A stretch of 64,000 nt of DNA, taken from the NCBI GenBank assembly GCA_014621425.1, contig JAANBB010000018.1:241733-305732 (forward strand), read 5' to 3'. The translations under genes were made by a program, and so were the position numbers. A model generated the notes under the pieces. That model was not told the DNA's origin, made no database searches, and worked only from the letters and a program-made list of their open reading frames with translations. Positions 47,701 through 59,404 of this stretch are shown piece after piece (the first letter of the stretch is position 1; every line of letters begins with the position of its first letter). The stretch comes from Cylindrodendrum hubeiense (Eukaryota; Ascomycota; Sordariomycetes; Hypocreales; Nectriaceae).

Positions 47701-48466
47701 TGTAAGATAATAATGTTTTGCGGATGGATAAAAGGTATAAGGCCTGGAGTTGGAGATGAGGTATTTATTAGGTAAGATAACGCTTAGTCATTCCTCTACG
47801 CCCTTTATTCTTGGCATGTTTTGACATATTTACATAATTATCACAGCCCAGATCACGAACACAGCGGTCGGGACTGGCTGTAATACATACTCACAAATTT
47901 CATATAATTAGAGTTAGGAGTGTTATACTAATCCAGGGCTGACTGGTTCTGGTGTAAGTATTCCTAGAGCATAGAACTGTAAAGTCTACAGTCTACTTAG
48001 TACGTAGTTAATTGAAGAGTATATATTCTAAATATTTAATCAGTATAACTATTATACTAGTATATTTAATTTCGTACCTAATTCTAATAACCAGTTATCA
48101 AATAATAATGACTATAGACTCAGCAATGAAATTTACGATAACAAGACTGTACATAAGAGTCGGAAACAGTCAGAGAGATAACAAGTCGACACGTGCCCGA
48201 CGTTGCCTAAATCAGATAACAGGCTCGGCTTAGTTTGCGGTCTCGATGAAATACACCAATCGAGTTCTGCCAATCCTGACCGCCTGATCAGGCTGCAATA
48301 ATATCTACCCAGCCAGCAGACCGAAGTACACGTAACTTACTTCTGGTTAATATCACCACATATTGATTGGCCATTTTCACGGGATTCCTCAAATCTGAAT
48401 CTCGGTGCTAATAGCTTATGTCGGCAAAATCCTTCATCGTAATTATCTCTATTGTAAGCGGATATC
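47701..48466. other. AT-rich shared upstream region
   Basis: Separates the divergent MFS and TPR-CHAT genes. Very AT-rich at 47990-48120. No gene is supported. Confidence 0.55.
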
Positions 48467-51391
48467 ATGATGGACCAAAACAATGGAAACTCTACCAGCA
48501 CCATTTTGCCAGGGATAGCTGCGGGAGATCTCAAAGAATTAATTCGAATTGCAGAGGAATCTCCTAATACGACAACGGAAGCCCAGATACACAGATCATC
48601 GCTATTCCATGCGCTCGGAGTCCGGTTCAGCAAAAGGTTCTTTGAGCTGGGTGATATGGCGGACTTGGACGAAGCTATTCGAACCCTACGAGAGGCTGTT
48701 AATACAACCCCACAAGGTCATCCTGACCGTGTAAGCCGATTAACACTGCTGGGGGACAGTCTTAGCGATAAATACTCCCTAACCAGAATGAAGGTGTATC
48801 ATGACGAGGCCAATCAACTCACCCAGGAAATAATCGACGCTCTCCCCAGCGACGATCCAGACAGGGCTAAATGGCTCAGCTACCTGGCTACTAGTCTTTG
48901 GATGAGCTACTCAATGACAGGGACAGCCATTGACCTTGATGCGGCCGTCCAAGCAGCAAGGCAGGCTGTCGAAGAAGCCCCGAGAGATCATCCACAACGG
49001 TTGATGTGGTCAAATACTCTTGGAGTTCAGTTATTCGAGAGATATTGTATGACAGGAGCAATCATTCATCTCAATACCGCGATCGATGTCACGCGAAAAT
49101 TGCTGCAAGAGACTACCGATGACGATAAAGAACAAAACGTCTGGTTAAGCAACCTTGCTTGCTACCTGGAGACAAGATACCAGAGGACAGGGGCAGATGC
49201 TGATCTCGACGAGGCCATTCAGCTTGCTCGAAAAACGGTCACGGCTACTCCAACAGATCCCATGAGACGTGGCCCGTATATACACACTCTTACAGAGGGT
49301 CTTCAAATGAGATACAATAAAAAGCTCGAATTACATGACCTTGAAGAGGCGATTCAGCTCATGTCCGATGCAATTCAAACTACTCCCAAAGCGCATGAGA
49401 AGATGCCCGCATTGCTCAATCTTCTGGGGGATTTATTTCAAAGTCGATATTTCGCCATAGGAGAAACAGATGATCTAGACATGGCTATCGAAACCTTCAA
49501 AAGATCTGTCGATACGAGCGAAGAAGGCCAGCCAGACCGAGCTGGTTGGCTCTATTCTCTTGGCCTTGGGCTCGGACACAGATACGCTCGAACAAAATCA
49601 AAATCGGACCGCGAGGAAGCCCTATCATATCATCTAACTGCCTTAAGGCAGACAAATGCACCTATACCCATTAGGATAGATGCTGGAATTTCAGTGTTTA
49701 AGTTCTACGCAACAGTTCACAAATGGCAGGATGCATTTGAGTCTGCCAAAGTAGCCGTCTCTCTCATACCCAAACTAACACCGCGATCGCTTCAAAATTC
49801 TGATAAGCAACATGTTCTCAGCCAGGTTATGGGGCTTGCATCGTGCGCGGCGAGCGCAGCTTTGCACGCAGGCCAGGGACCGTTAGCTGCCCTAGACCTT
49901 CTTGAGCAGGGTCGTGGCTTGCTGGCCACGTCGCTGGAAGATATGAGAACAGATGTCCTCGATCTCCGCGAGAGATGCCCAAAACTCGCAGAGCGATTTA
50001 TCAGTGTTCGAGACGAGCTCGAGATACCATTTACGCGTCCGGCTTTATTCACTGATGAAATCACCGAGTCATGTGGCGAAGCACAAGCGAGTCGACGGTA
50101 CGAGGCTGGAAACAACCTTGATAACCTAATCGTGGAGATTCGCCAACAACCCGGGTTCGATGATTTCTTGCGTACTCCAAGTGCAAAAGAAATTCGATTT
50201 GCTGCAGAATGTGGCCCCATAGTTGTCATCAATACTTGTGACTACGGCTGCGATGCAATTCTTATTGAGCCACATCAGATACGACACCTGGCTTTGACCG
50301 GCATCGACAGCAACCAGGTGAAGGACAAATTCCAGGCCGGCAGTGTAGGCGGCCCCAAAGCCCTTGAGTGGCTGTGGGATTTTATCACGAGGCCTATTCT
50401 GCATGCCCTTGGGTTCACACGATCTCCGCCTGACAACGCCTGGCCTCATATATGGTGGATCCCAACGGGATTACTGACTAGATTCCCTCTGCACGCAGCC
50501 GGATACCACAACAAGAACTCCACCGATACTGTTCTCGATAGGGTTATATCATCCTACAGTTCGTCTATTAAAGCCATCATCCATGGCCGCCGACGCTGTA
50601 ATTCAGGTGTTGTGCAGGCCGATGCCCTTCTTGTCGCCATTCCTGACACACCAGGCCAGTTCACAAAGCTACCTTTTGCTTCTAAAGAAGTGGAAATGCT
50701 ACGAGGCCTGTTCAAGTCCATGGTAATAAACTCTATTGAGCCGGGAGCACAGAAACGAGATATCTTGTCCCATTTAACACACTGCAAATTATTCCACTTT
50801 GCAGGTCATGGATACACAAACGAGGATCCATCCGCCAGTTATCTACTTCTTGAAGATGGGCAAAGTAATCCTCTTACTGTCACGGATCTCTTAGGAATAA
50901 ATCTACGGAGCCATTCTCCATTTCTCGCCTACCTCTCAGCATGCGGGACCAGCCAGGTTAAGGATGAAAAGTTTATGGACGAAAGCCTCCACTTGGTAAG
51001 CGCATTTCAGTTAGCTGGGTTCCGACACGTTATAGGCACGCTTTGGGAGGTCAATGATGAGCTCTGTGTAGATGTTGCCAGGATGACCTATGAAGGAATG
51101 AGGGATGGGGGCATGACTGATGAATCGGTTTGTCAAGGACTCCATGATGCCATCCGGAAACTTCGGGATCGTTGGCTGAATGAGTTAACGACGCATAGAA
51201 ATGTAAATAACCATATTGAAGAGGCGGAGTTACTGCTAGAAGTGGAAGAACTAGGAACTCAGAGTGCAAGTGACGGAGCTGGGAAGAGTGGCAGACTTCC
51301 AAGGGATGTGATTGAGATTGATGATAATGGGGAGGATAGCAGAGTGCTGGGACCCTTGCTCTGGGTACCGTATGTCCATTTTGGTACTTAA
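48467..51391 (+). CDS. TPR-CHAT protease (caspase-like)
   Basis: A single uninterrupted exon of 974 residues. Residues about 25-400 hold repeated helical units of TPR type spaced at about 48-52 residues, each with variants of RY-x-x-TG-x-x-x-DLD-x-AI (for example ERYCMTGAIIHLNTAID, TRYQRTGADADLDEAIQ). A linker with GPLAALDLLEQGRGLLATSL leads to a C-terminal CHAT domain at about 620-935, a cysteine peptidase fold related to caspases and separase. The catalytic His is in HFAGHG (His781) and the Cys in LSACGTS (Cys826). The downstream motif AFQLAGFRHVIGTLWEVND is also typical. Fungal and bacterial CHAT proteins with repeat sensors act in regulated cell death or defence. No NLR or effector domain is fused and no target is obvious nearby. 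Both catalytic residues are intact. Confidence 0.9.
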   Translation: MMDQNNGNSTSTILPGIAAGDLKELIRIAEESPNTTTEAQIHRSSLFHALGVRFSKRFFELGDMADLDEAIRTLREAVNTTPQGHPDRVSRLTLLGDSLSDKYSLTRMKVYHDEANQLTQEIIDALPSDDPDRAKWLSYLATSLWMSYSMTGTAIDLDAAVQAARQAVEEAPRDHPQRLMWSNTLGVQLFERYCMTGAIIHLNTAIDVTRKLLQETTDDDKEQNVWLSNLACYLETRYQRTGADADLDEAIQLARKTVTATPTDPMRRGPYIHTLTEGLQMRYNKKLELHDLEEAIQLMSDAIQTTPKAHEKMPALLNLLGDLFQSRYFAIGETDDLDMAIETFKRSVDTSEEGQPDRAGWLYSLGLGLGHRYARTKSKSDREEALSYHLTALRQTNAPIPIRIDAGISVFKFYATVHKWQDAFESAKVAVSLIPKLTPRSLQNSDKQHVLSQVMGLASCAASAALHAGQGPLAALDLLEQGRGLLATSLEDMRTDVLDLRERCPKLAERFISVRDELEIPFTRPALFTDEITESCGEAQASRRYEAGNNLDNLIVEIRQQPGFDDFLRTPSAKEIRFAAECGPIVVINTCDYGCDAILIEPHQIRHLALTGIDSNQVKDKFQAGSVGGPKALEWLWDFITRPILHALGFTRSPPDNAWPHIWWIPTGLLTRFPLHAAGYHNKNSTDTVLDRVISSYSSSIKAIIHGRRRCNSGVVQADALLVAIPDTPGQFTKLPFASKEVEMLRGLFKSMVINSIEPGAQKRDILSHLTHCKLFHFAGHGYTNEDPSASYLLLEDGQSNPLTVTDLLGINLRSHSPFLAYLSACGTSQVKDEKFMDESLHLVSAFQLAGFRHVIGTLWEVNDELCVDVARMTYEGMRDGGMTDESVCQGLHDAIRKLRDRWLNELTTHRNVNNHIEEAELLLEVEELGTQSASDGAGKSGRLPRDVIEIDDNGEDSRVLGPLLWVPYVHFGT

Positions 51392-52057
51392 TATGGGAGC
51401 ATTGCTATCTGTACAACCTGCTACTACTACTACCTATACAATACAATCCATATTTACGTGACCGTTTCTTTTACACCGCATTTTGCATCTTCCCTCTACT
51501 ATGCTAAAATTAACATCCTATCTAATCACCCTTCAATTATGTATTGTAAACATCCTACCTACTCCGTAGTTCGCTCCCTTGTTGATGAACTTCAATGCGA
51601 GTTAAACCTTGTGGTCGTTTCAACCGCGTCTTAGAAGAGGGCATTGTCTTCGTGCTCCAATTGTAGTTATGGGATTATTCTTACCTTGTCTTTTAACTGA
51701 TGATGTTGCAGCATCTCATACATGTGCATTTCTCACATCATGTTCGTGTCTCGCTATGAACACCCCTACCCTATACCATTATGTCGCAATTGACTTGCAA
51801 ATGTGGGGATCTGCAACCATTACCGCAATTGGCCTCACTATTCCGGAAGCAGTGGTAACAAAACGCCACAAATCTTTCAAGACCTCATTCCGTGATGAGC
51901 ATGCATGACGTCAGGCCCACAAGCTTCCCCGCTGCTCCTCATCCGGCGCGATCCTCTCTGTCCAGGATCCAACTTCTGTCAATCCCAATCTCATCTTCTG
52001 AAGACTGATCTCTCAACATCACTTCGTCGCCCTCACCAACATTGATACTGAATCATC
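51392..52057. other. Intergenic, no supported gene
   Basis: A 99-codon frame at 51609-51908 lacks an ATG at its start and any domain. The last 100 bases before 52058 are pyrimidine-rich (a CTCTCTGTCC-type leader). Confidence 0.5.
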
Positions 52058-52646
52058 ATGTCTACCCCATCAGCAATTCCCACCGCAACTTCGGTCCTCG
52101 AAAGCGCCGTCATCAAGGCTCCGCTCTCCCACGTTTGGCACCACATCAAGCTCCAGAACTTTGCCAACTTCTGGTCCGCCCTTCAAAAGTCGGAATGGGT
52201 CAAAGGCGCCAGCCCCGACACTGACATTGTCAAGTGGACTTTCAAGGATGGAACAGTGGTCGATGTGAAGCAGGAGGAGCACAGTGTAGGACTTCTTTCC
52301 CGTCATTGTGTACAACGGACCGCAAGCAAGCTGACTGACGTTTATTTTCAGAGTATCAATCACTATATAACCTATAGTGTCATCTCTTCACAACCTGAAG
52401 TCACCTATACCAGTGCCATGAGCACAATTCGCCTCCATTCCGTCACGTCGGGTGAGCTGGAGGGCAGCACCTTTGTGGAGTGGAGTGCAAACTTTTCCAG
52501 TGACGCTGATGCAGGTACGAAACTACTGAGATAATCCATTACGGCATCATTTTGCTAACACCTTCATCACAGGCGTCATTCAAGATGCCAAATTCAAACG
52601 CATTGAAGCTCTTGCTGATCTGGCTCGTGCCTCATCAAAGAAATAA
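52058..52646 (+). CDS. Small SRPBCC (Bet v 1/polyketide cyclase-like) protein
   Basis: Three exons, 52058-52285, 52352-52514 and 52573-52646, give 154 residues. The N-terminal segment SVLESAVIKAPLSHVWHHIK followed by NFANFWSALQKSEW is typical of SRPBCC-fold proteins, where the first strand and helix enclose a hydrophobic ligand pocket. The central strands (TFKDGTVVDVKQEE, GSTFVEWSANFSSDAD) and the C-terminal helix (AKFKRIEALADLARAS) complete the fold. The first donor is GTAGGA, chosen to keep the frame. No signal peptide is visible. Fungal members of this size have few known functions; a lipid or metabolite carrier or cyclase is possible. Confidence 0.75.
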
Positions 52647-52879
52647 GTTTGTTGGTATGAAGTCAAGTAAATACTAGCCATCAGATTGAATGAATACTAT
52701 TACTGTTGCACTTTTCGGATTTAAGAGAGTGATGAATCCCGAAAGTCGATTGATTGTGGTGATACACGGGCTAGCTCAGAGAGTGAAGCTACAGGTCCAC
52801 TGCATTCAATACCTTTATATGTCTCTCATTCGCCACTTCTCTCGGTTGGCTGGGTCAAAGCACACGCTGGTAATCATCA
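52647..52879. other. Intergenic, upstream of the MFS relic
   Basis: Short non-coding stretch. A weak protein-like segment begins near its right end, leading into the relic. Confidence 0.4.
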
Positions 52880-53420
52880 GGTTTTCCTTGGTTTGTTTGG
52901 TGAGTTATGTCATGGGTTCTTGGATTATCCAGCGCATACATAGGTGTTATCAATGCCATGTGCGGCGTGTCCGGTCCGGTCGTGTCTCTTTGGCAGGTGC
53001 CTTCACCGACCGTTTAACATGGCGGTAGTGCTTCTAAACCAACCTCACTTGCGGCGCTGCTACAACTGTCTTCCTCGCACTCTTCTTTAATCCATCAACA
53101 AAGGCCCGGATCTCCAAGTTCGAACTCGAAGGTATGGTTTGTTTCCTCGCCTGAAGTTATGCGCTGCTACTGGCCTTGCGGTGGGCGAACCCGAGATACC
53201 CTTAGTCAGACGGCCCCAGCATCAGGTCTATTTTTTGTCTTTGCCGTTTTCATGGCCACCCTTTACCAGCATTAAATATTGGAACGGGATTGGCCACCAT
53301 ATGACTAAGAATCATCAGCGACTGAAAACATGACTGTTCAGGATTGACCGTTTGCTTTGGTCGCTCATTCTCCCCGTTGGTCTACTACCTTGGTCTTTTC
53401 TTCGACTACCACGTGTTTCT
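52880..53420 (+). pseudogene. Decayed MFS transporter relic (DHA2-like)
   Basis: Plus-strand fragments read INAMCGVSGPVV near 52945-52985, AFTDRLTWR near 52998, and after two stops TNLTCGAATTVFLALFFNPS near 53040-53095, followed by LTVCFGRSFSPLVYYLGLFF near 53341. This order matches the helix 5-6 region of fungal multidrug MFS transporters (GGAFTD..TWRWCFYINLP). Two TAG/TAA codons stand exactly where Trp codons are conserved, consistent with RIP. The left and right limits are approximate. Confidence 0.6.
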
Positions 53421-54535
53421 TAGCCTAACTAGTATTCAGTAACCAATCTAATTCTACGAAATCGAAGGTTTCAACGCAGCTCATTTGGATATCGTGGCTT
53501 ACCCATGGCCATAAGGCTGGTTGTTATGTCTAACCTGGCAGCTATTGCTGCCAGTGTCTTCGACGACTACAAAACTCACCTTCGCCTCGTCTGTCGGAAA
53601 ACAAGGTCCGATAGGAAAAGTCAGCTCTGCATAACACTAATCCGTACCACGGACGGCCAACATCCGAAGAAGGCTTCTTCCCATGACAACAAAAAATTAT
53701 CACCTGGTTGGATTTTAGTGAATTGCACACCTTGCATCTGCTTATTTGTCATTCGAAACCCCGTTTTGGAGGATCGTTTGGATAAATGATGGTTTTGGGG
53801 CTTAGGTTCACCCGATTCTGGTACCATCGCCGCCAAATAGTCCATAAGCTAAACTCGTCGTAGCATCTCGGTTAGGGTTGCACCAGTAAAAAGCCTTGTT
53901 GACGCTAAGCATGATCATATATACACACATATGTATTCACATGATGATACCACACACACACTCTCTCTCTGCACCCCGCACAAGGGCGGGCTACGCATTG
54001 GAAACTGCGAATTCTAGTACCAAGACTTGAAGAAAGGGATAGTCTATCAACATATTACATCAGATCGCACTGCTCATCTATAACACTCCTTTCTCCCGTT
54101 GCCCGCATTTTATTTCTCAAAACCTATGGTGGCGCGGAATGGTCTGCGTTTGATTAAGTAAGCGTTATTTGGGCCAATTATGAGATAAACTTGATTCTAT
54201 GCATCGGATGACAAGCCATTTGTGGTCACTAAACCCGGAAAAAATGTCATGCTGATCATGATGGCCGGCCTTCCCCTGTCAACCGGATCAAACCGGATTA
54301 GGCCCACCCACTTTCCTAGTTTAGAGGGATCTACAAAAGACGAGCTCAAGGTCGTCATTTAGATAGAAAACAATAGCGTCCATTGTCATCAGCTGCATCC
54401 CTCATGCTTCCTGTCTGATATGTTCAAAGTATAATTGCAGCCAAGCCACTCAGACATGGCTGGTCATTTCATAAAATCTGCCTAAAGTTTTACTCTACTC
54501 ATTACCAACGGCAGCTTTTACAACGCGAGGTGGCC
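53421..54535. other. Intergenic, upstream of GH3
   Basis: No gene supported. Contains a (CA)n/(CT)n stretch around 53950-53975 (CACACACACACTCTCTCTCTG). Confidence 0.5.
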
Positions 54536-57407
54536 ATGAGAACTACCATTGCATTCGAGAAGGCTACTTGGCTGTTGTTGCCTTTTCTAGTATTCGGCTT
54601 AGCAGCTCCCAATGAGAGAAGAGCTACTACAGCTGGATATTATGCTTTGCCTTATTATCCTGCACCATACGGAGGCTGGGTTGACGAGTGGGCGAGTAGC
54701 TATAATAAGGCTAAGAAACTCGTCGACTCAATGACTCTGGCTGAGAAAACCAACATCACTGCCGGAACCGGGCTTTCTATGGGTATGGGTCATCTCAAAG
54801 AGCGATGGTATTTTGCTAACTTGACTCAGGGTACGTGTGAGGATCCCTATCCTGGACGCCTAAAACTGACAATAAGCAAGACCTTGTAATGGAAATACTG
54901 GTTCTGCTGAGCGGGTCAAGTTTCCTCAGCTCTGCCTTAACGATGCTGCCAACGGCGTTCGGCTGACCGACAACGTCACAGTCTTTCCTGATGGAATCAC
55001 TGTCGGTGCCACTTTTGACAAGAAGCTGTTCTATCAACGTGGTGTCGCGATCGGTAAAGAGGCGCGTGGCAAAGGCGTCAACGTTTGGCTCGGCCCAGCG
55101 GTAGGTCCAATTGGCCGGAAACCCAAGGGCGGTCGTAATTGGGAAGGCTTCGGAGCAGATCCTGTGCTGCAGGGCATTGGCACCCGAGAAACCATCAAAG
55201 GGGTTCAGGAGCAGGGAGTGATTGCTACCATCAAGCACCTGATCGGAAACGAGCAGGAGATGTACCGTCGACAAACCACAGACATCGTCTCGCCGGCGTA
55301 CTCCGCAAATATTGGTAATATTCGTACCTTGAAGTGCTGGTTTCGTGGCACTGACCTAAGTTGTAGATGATCGAACACTGCATGAGCTGTACCTGTGGCC
55401 TTTTGCCGAAGCTGTTCGAGCGGGGGTCGGCGCCGCCATGACTGCATACAACCGAGTAAGTTGCTTGAGCCCGATAACAATCCATACGCACAGATCATGG
55501 AGTTAATCTTGTAGGTCAACGGCACTATATGCAGCGAACATTCGTACCTCATCAATCGCCTTTTGAAGGACGAGCTGGGTTTCCAGGGCTTCGTCATGAC
55601 CGATTGGCTCTCACAGATCACAGGTGTCCAGTCGGCGATCTCAGGCATGGATATGAGCATGCCCGGCGATACATTGATTCCACTTTTCGGGAATTCACTC
55701 TGGATGTATGAGCTGACTCGGTCTACGTTGAATGGCTCAGTACCTATGGAGAGGCTCAACGATATGGCCACTCGCATCGTGGCCGCCTGGTATCAATTCG
55801 GACAAGATCAAAATTATCCCAAAGTCAACTTCGACACGAACACAAAGAATGCCATAGGTCAACTCTATCCAGCAGCTTGGCCAACATCCCCCGAAGGCGT
55901 CGTCAATAAATTTGTTCAGGTTCAGGAAGACCACGACGAGATTGCAAGACAGATCGCCCAAGACGCCATCACCATGCTAAAAAACGAAGAAAGCCTGCTA
56001 CCGCTTTCCAAAGACCACCCGTTGAAGGTGTTTGGTACGGGAGCTCAGGTGAATTCAGATGGTCCCAACGCTTGCACCGACCGAAGCTGCAACAAAGGCA
56101 CTCTCGGCCAGGGCTGGGGGTCTGGTACAGTTGACTACATGTATCTCGATGACCCTATCAGCGCGATCAAGGAGCAAGCCCAAGATGTCACGTTTTACAA
56201 CACTGACAAGTTCCCCACTGTTCCAAGCTCTACCGACAAAGATATCGCAATCGTCTTCATCACTTCTGCTTCCGGCGAGAACCAGTACACAGTTGAGGAC
56301 AATCATGGTGACAGGGATAAATCACGACTGAACGCATGGCACGATGGGGACGCACTTGTTAAGGCTGCGGCGGCCAAGTACAGCAACGTTGTTGTTATCG
56401 CCCACACTGTTGGTCCTCTTGTCGTTGAAGAATGGATTAGTCTGGCATCTGTCAAATCAGTCCTCATTGCCCATCTGCCTGGCCAAGAGGCTGGAGAATC
56501 TCTGACCAATGTGTTATTTGGCGCTGCATCTCCTTGTGGACACTTACCGTACAGCATTACATACGCTGAGAACGACATGCCGGATAGCGTCACCGATCTG
56601 ATTGACTCCGCTTTTATCGATCCCCCTCAGGATGTCTACTCCGAGCGGATGTACATTGATTATCGATGGCTCAACAAAGAAAAGATTCAACCTCGTTATG
56701 CCTTTGGCCATGGGCTTAGCTACACCACATTCTCCTACACAAACGCCACCATCGAGAAGATCACATCCCTGAGCAAATATCCCCCGGCACGACCAACGAA
56801 AGCTGAAATGTTGGACTACTCCCAGGATATTCCAGACTACAGCGAAGCAGTCAAGCCTCAGAGCTTCAGTACTTTCTGGCGTTATCTGTACTCTTGGCTC
56901 TCTGAGTCAGACGCGAAAGCTGCCGCTGCTAAAGCCACAAGTTCAAAGTACCCGTATCCGGATGGCTACACAACCACGCAGAATACCAATCCTCCTCGCG
57001 CGGGCGGCGCTCAAGGTGGAAATCCAGCGCTCTGGGATGAAGTGTACCGCATTTCTGTACTTGTGACTAACACGGGCACTAAATTCTCAGGCAAAGGATC
57101 AGTTCAAGCATATATCCAGTTTCCGGGAGATATTGAGCATGACGTACCCATTATTCAGTTGCGGGATTTTGAGAAGACCGCCAAGCTAGCACCTGGAGAG
57201 AGTGAAAGAGTCGAGGTGGCATTGACAAGGAAGGACTTGAGCATCTGGGATGTGAGTGTTCAGGATTGGGTTGTGCCAGATCCAGATGGAGACTACAAGG
57301 TTTGGCTGGGAGCTGCAAGTGATGATTTGGCAGTTGTCTGCTATGGAATCGATTCGAGTTGCGATTATGATACCGATGGACCTGTCTCTTATACTTCGAA
57401 AGTTTGA
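54536..57407 (+). CDS. GH3 beta-glucosidase, secreted
   Basis: Four exons, 54536-54830, 54877-55314, 55367-55455 and 55515-57407, give 904 residues. A signal peptide ([15 protein letters not shown]) is present. The N-terminal GH3 domain includes [42 protein letters not shown] and [10 protein letters not shown]. The catalytic nucleophile is Asp304 in GFVMTDW. The second domain follows ([50 protein letters not shown]), then a linker and a fibronectin type III-like C-terminal domain ([14 protein letters not shown] to [10 protein letters not shown]). It would release glucose from cello-oligosaccharides or beta-glucan fragments, complementing the GH6 and GH131 enzymes. In-frame GTG codons precede the ATG but are not plausible starts. 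Intact. Confidence 0.93.
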
Positions 57408-57796
57408 TCAGTTTGTCTTTGCATCGATGTTTGCAGTGGATACCGCTATTTACTCTTTATCTTGAAACTGGGGACGATAACAATGAATGGAATAACGGGT
57501 TTCATCGAACCCGTTTGATCATTTTATTGAAATACACTGTCATTTAAACTTGGTGCCGTGATGTGACTCACTATCACTTTAGCCAATTCGTTTCGTATTT
57601 GAAGTATTCCAGCAGCAAGCATATACTTGTTACCATCCAACTAAAACTCGAATATTCCAAATGGAATGACCCCAAACATCCATAATGAGAATTACGACGT
57701 GATACATGGCACAGGGTGTCAAAGAGGAGAGGAAGCGAGAAGGTACGATATGAAGGCGTTGAACATAAAAGAAATGCCGCTCTCCACTGGGTTATA
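57408..57796. other. Intergenic between convergent genes
   Basis: Spacer of about 390 bp containing the 3' ends of two genes. Nothing recognised. Confidence 0.6.
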
Positions 57797-59404
57797 CTAG
57801 CATACATCGCATCTGCCATGAACACGGCCAATTGCGTCTTCTCCTCGTTTCTTGTCAACCATATTACGAGCCCATGACCAAGACGGGTCTGTAGTGGAAT
57901 GTCCGCCCGACCATACACCAACTAACAGCCTTTGATGCACCATGGTATCAACCAATCCGCCACAACCACCGTTCATCTCCGACTCCCTCCTGAAGTCATC
58001 TAATAAAGGCCATTGAGGGAACAGTTTCCTCTGTCTCTCTTTGTCGGCCTTACTGGAGGTAAGTTTGTAGTTAGGTTCTTGACCAAGCCCAACCTGCTGA
58101 AGCGTCGTTGGCTTTCTACGGCGCTCTGTGATAATCGCCTCTGCCAATTGAACGAGTTGGTCTTCCGTGTTGATTTCCCAACTACCGTCATCATGGTGTC
58201 CTTTGCAATCAAGACCATTTTTGCAGAGTCGCCAAGTCGTTGCAGTATTTTGGTGAAACACGTGAAAAGTCCGCAGGGCAAGACTCCAAACATAGATACT
58301 GACACCTGGGCATGTAAACTTCAATCGGCGGTTCGTCGCACCAGTTTTCCTCGACTTGCATTCTACACACAAGCCAATAATTTCGGGAAATGGGACATAA
58401 GCAGCCGCAATGTCTACTGAGCCCAAGTATGGATGAACTTTTGGCAGATCGAGATACCCGAAAATAGACATGAGGATCTCCGGTGGAAACCCTACCTCAC
58501 TTAGTGCCCGTTTCGCAAGACGGTAGCTCTTTTCGGTGAGAATCGGCACATTGATATGGCGCGAGTCCAAAATGAACTGCCTGGAGCGACGAAGAATGTC
58601 GATCCGGCGCCAAACCTTTTCGTCGTTTTGATTATCATCGACGGTGTGAAACTCAATCCCGTCGCGAATCGGTCCGTCGGTCTCGGCTTGCTTGAACATA
58701 AGTTTATCCTGATTCAGCACGCCCATGCTACGATCTTGTGGGTCATCTGGAAGAGGACGCCAGTCCTCTTTTTTGCCTCGCTCCGTAAATAGGTAGGATC
58801 GTTTCATAATGCCACCAAGAGCCGCGAGTTCCCCCGGTGTAAGCGTCTGAGCGAGCTCACTTCTTCGACCCTTTTCTTCCTCCACATTGGAGAATTCGTC
58901 CGACGAATGACATATCAGCGAGTAATTTCCAAATATCCAACAAAAGTCCTCGCGTTTGTCGCTTGCAGTCCAAATTATCCGTAGCCTCTCAAGCAGAGCG
59001 TCGTCCAACGTGGTGCAGAACTCGTATAAGGGTACAGTTGTGACACGAGCCTTGCTTTTGATGTACACTTTCTGCAAGGCACACTCGGTTGAAATGGCTT
59101 CCGTCAGATAAACAAGCATGCGTGCTGTTAAAAAGTCGCCAGAAGGTAGCTTAGACAGAGTCTTGATAGGTCCAAAGAAACTGTAGTATGCGTCAAGTAT
59201 CGCCTTGTTGGATGTACGAGGATGGCCCCGATGCTCACAAATGCGGATAAGGGAGCTGTGCAATTTGAGCAAAATGAATTTTGTCGTGTCAGGTGCATTC
59301 TCGTCCAGTCCATTGTTGATTTTTGTAACCAGCTCGTCAATCTCTGTTGTCACTGTCTCATTTGCTTCCGTAATCTCCTGGAGAAACTTCTTATGAGATG
59401 CCAT
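57797..59404 (-). CDS. Unassigned protein with an F-box-like segment
   Basis: A single exon of 535 residues. Family not recognised. A central segment (residues about 300-325, SEVGFPPEILMSIFGYLDLP) fits an F-box-like helix, as found in many fungal proteins of unknown role. It is preceded by SYRLAKRAL. The C-terminal region is Lys/Arg-rich with CVECKSRKTGATNRR, CKNGLDCKGHHDDG and a final CDVC, which might bind metal. No signal or transmembrane segment is visible. The long open frame without stops supports a real gene, but an intron near the C terminus cannot be excluded, as the last 60 residues look less regular. Confidence 0.6.
   Translation of the reverse strand: MASHKKFLQEITEANETVTTEIDELVTKINNGLDENAPDTTKFILLKLHSSLIRICEHRGHPRTSNKAILDAYYSFFGPIKTLSKLPSGDFLTARMLVYLTEAISTECALQKVYIKSKARVTTVPLYEFCTTLDDALLERLRIIWTASDKREDFCWIFGNYSLICHSSDEFSNVEEEKGRRSELAQTLTPGELAALGGIMKRSYLFTERGKKEDWRPLPDDPQDRSMGVLNQDKLMFKQAETDGPIRDGIEFHTVDDNQNDEKVWRRIDILRRSRQFILDSRHINVPILTEKSYRLAKRALSEVGFPPEILMSIFGYLDLPKVHPYLGSVDIAAAYVPFPEIIGLCVECKSRKTGATNRRLKFTCPGVSIYVWSLALRTFHVFHQNTATTWRLCKNGLDCKGHHDDGSWEINTEDQLVQLAEAIITERRRKPTTLQQVGLGQEPNYKLTSSKADKERQRKLFPQWPLLDDFRRESEMNGGCGGLVDTMVHQRLLVGVWSGGHSTTDPSWSWARNMVDKKRGEDAIGRVHGRCDVC

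Noticed and set aside
48467..54535. A gasdermin-like substrate next to the TPR-CHAT gene
   Set aside because: I looked at neighbouring frames for one; the adjacent small gene is SRPBCC-like and the next is an MFS relic, so no candidate is visible.
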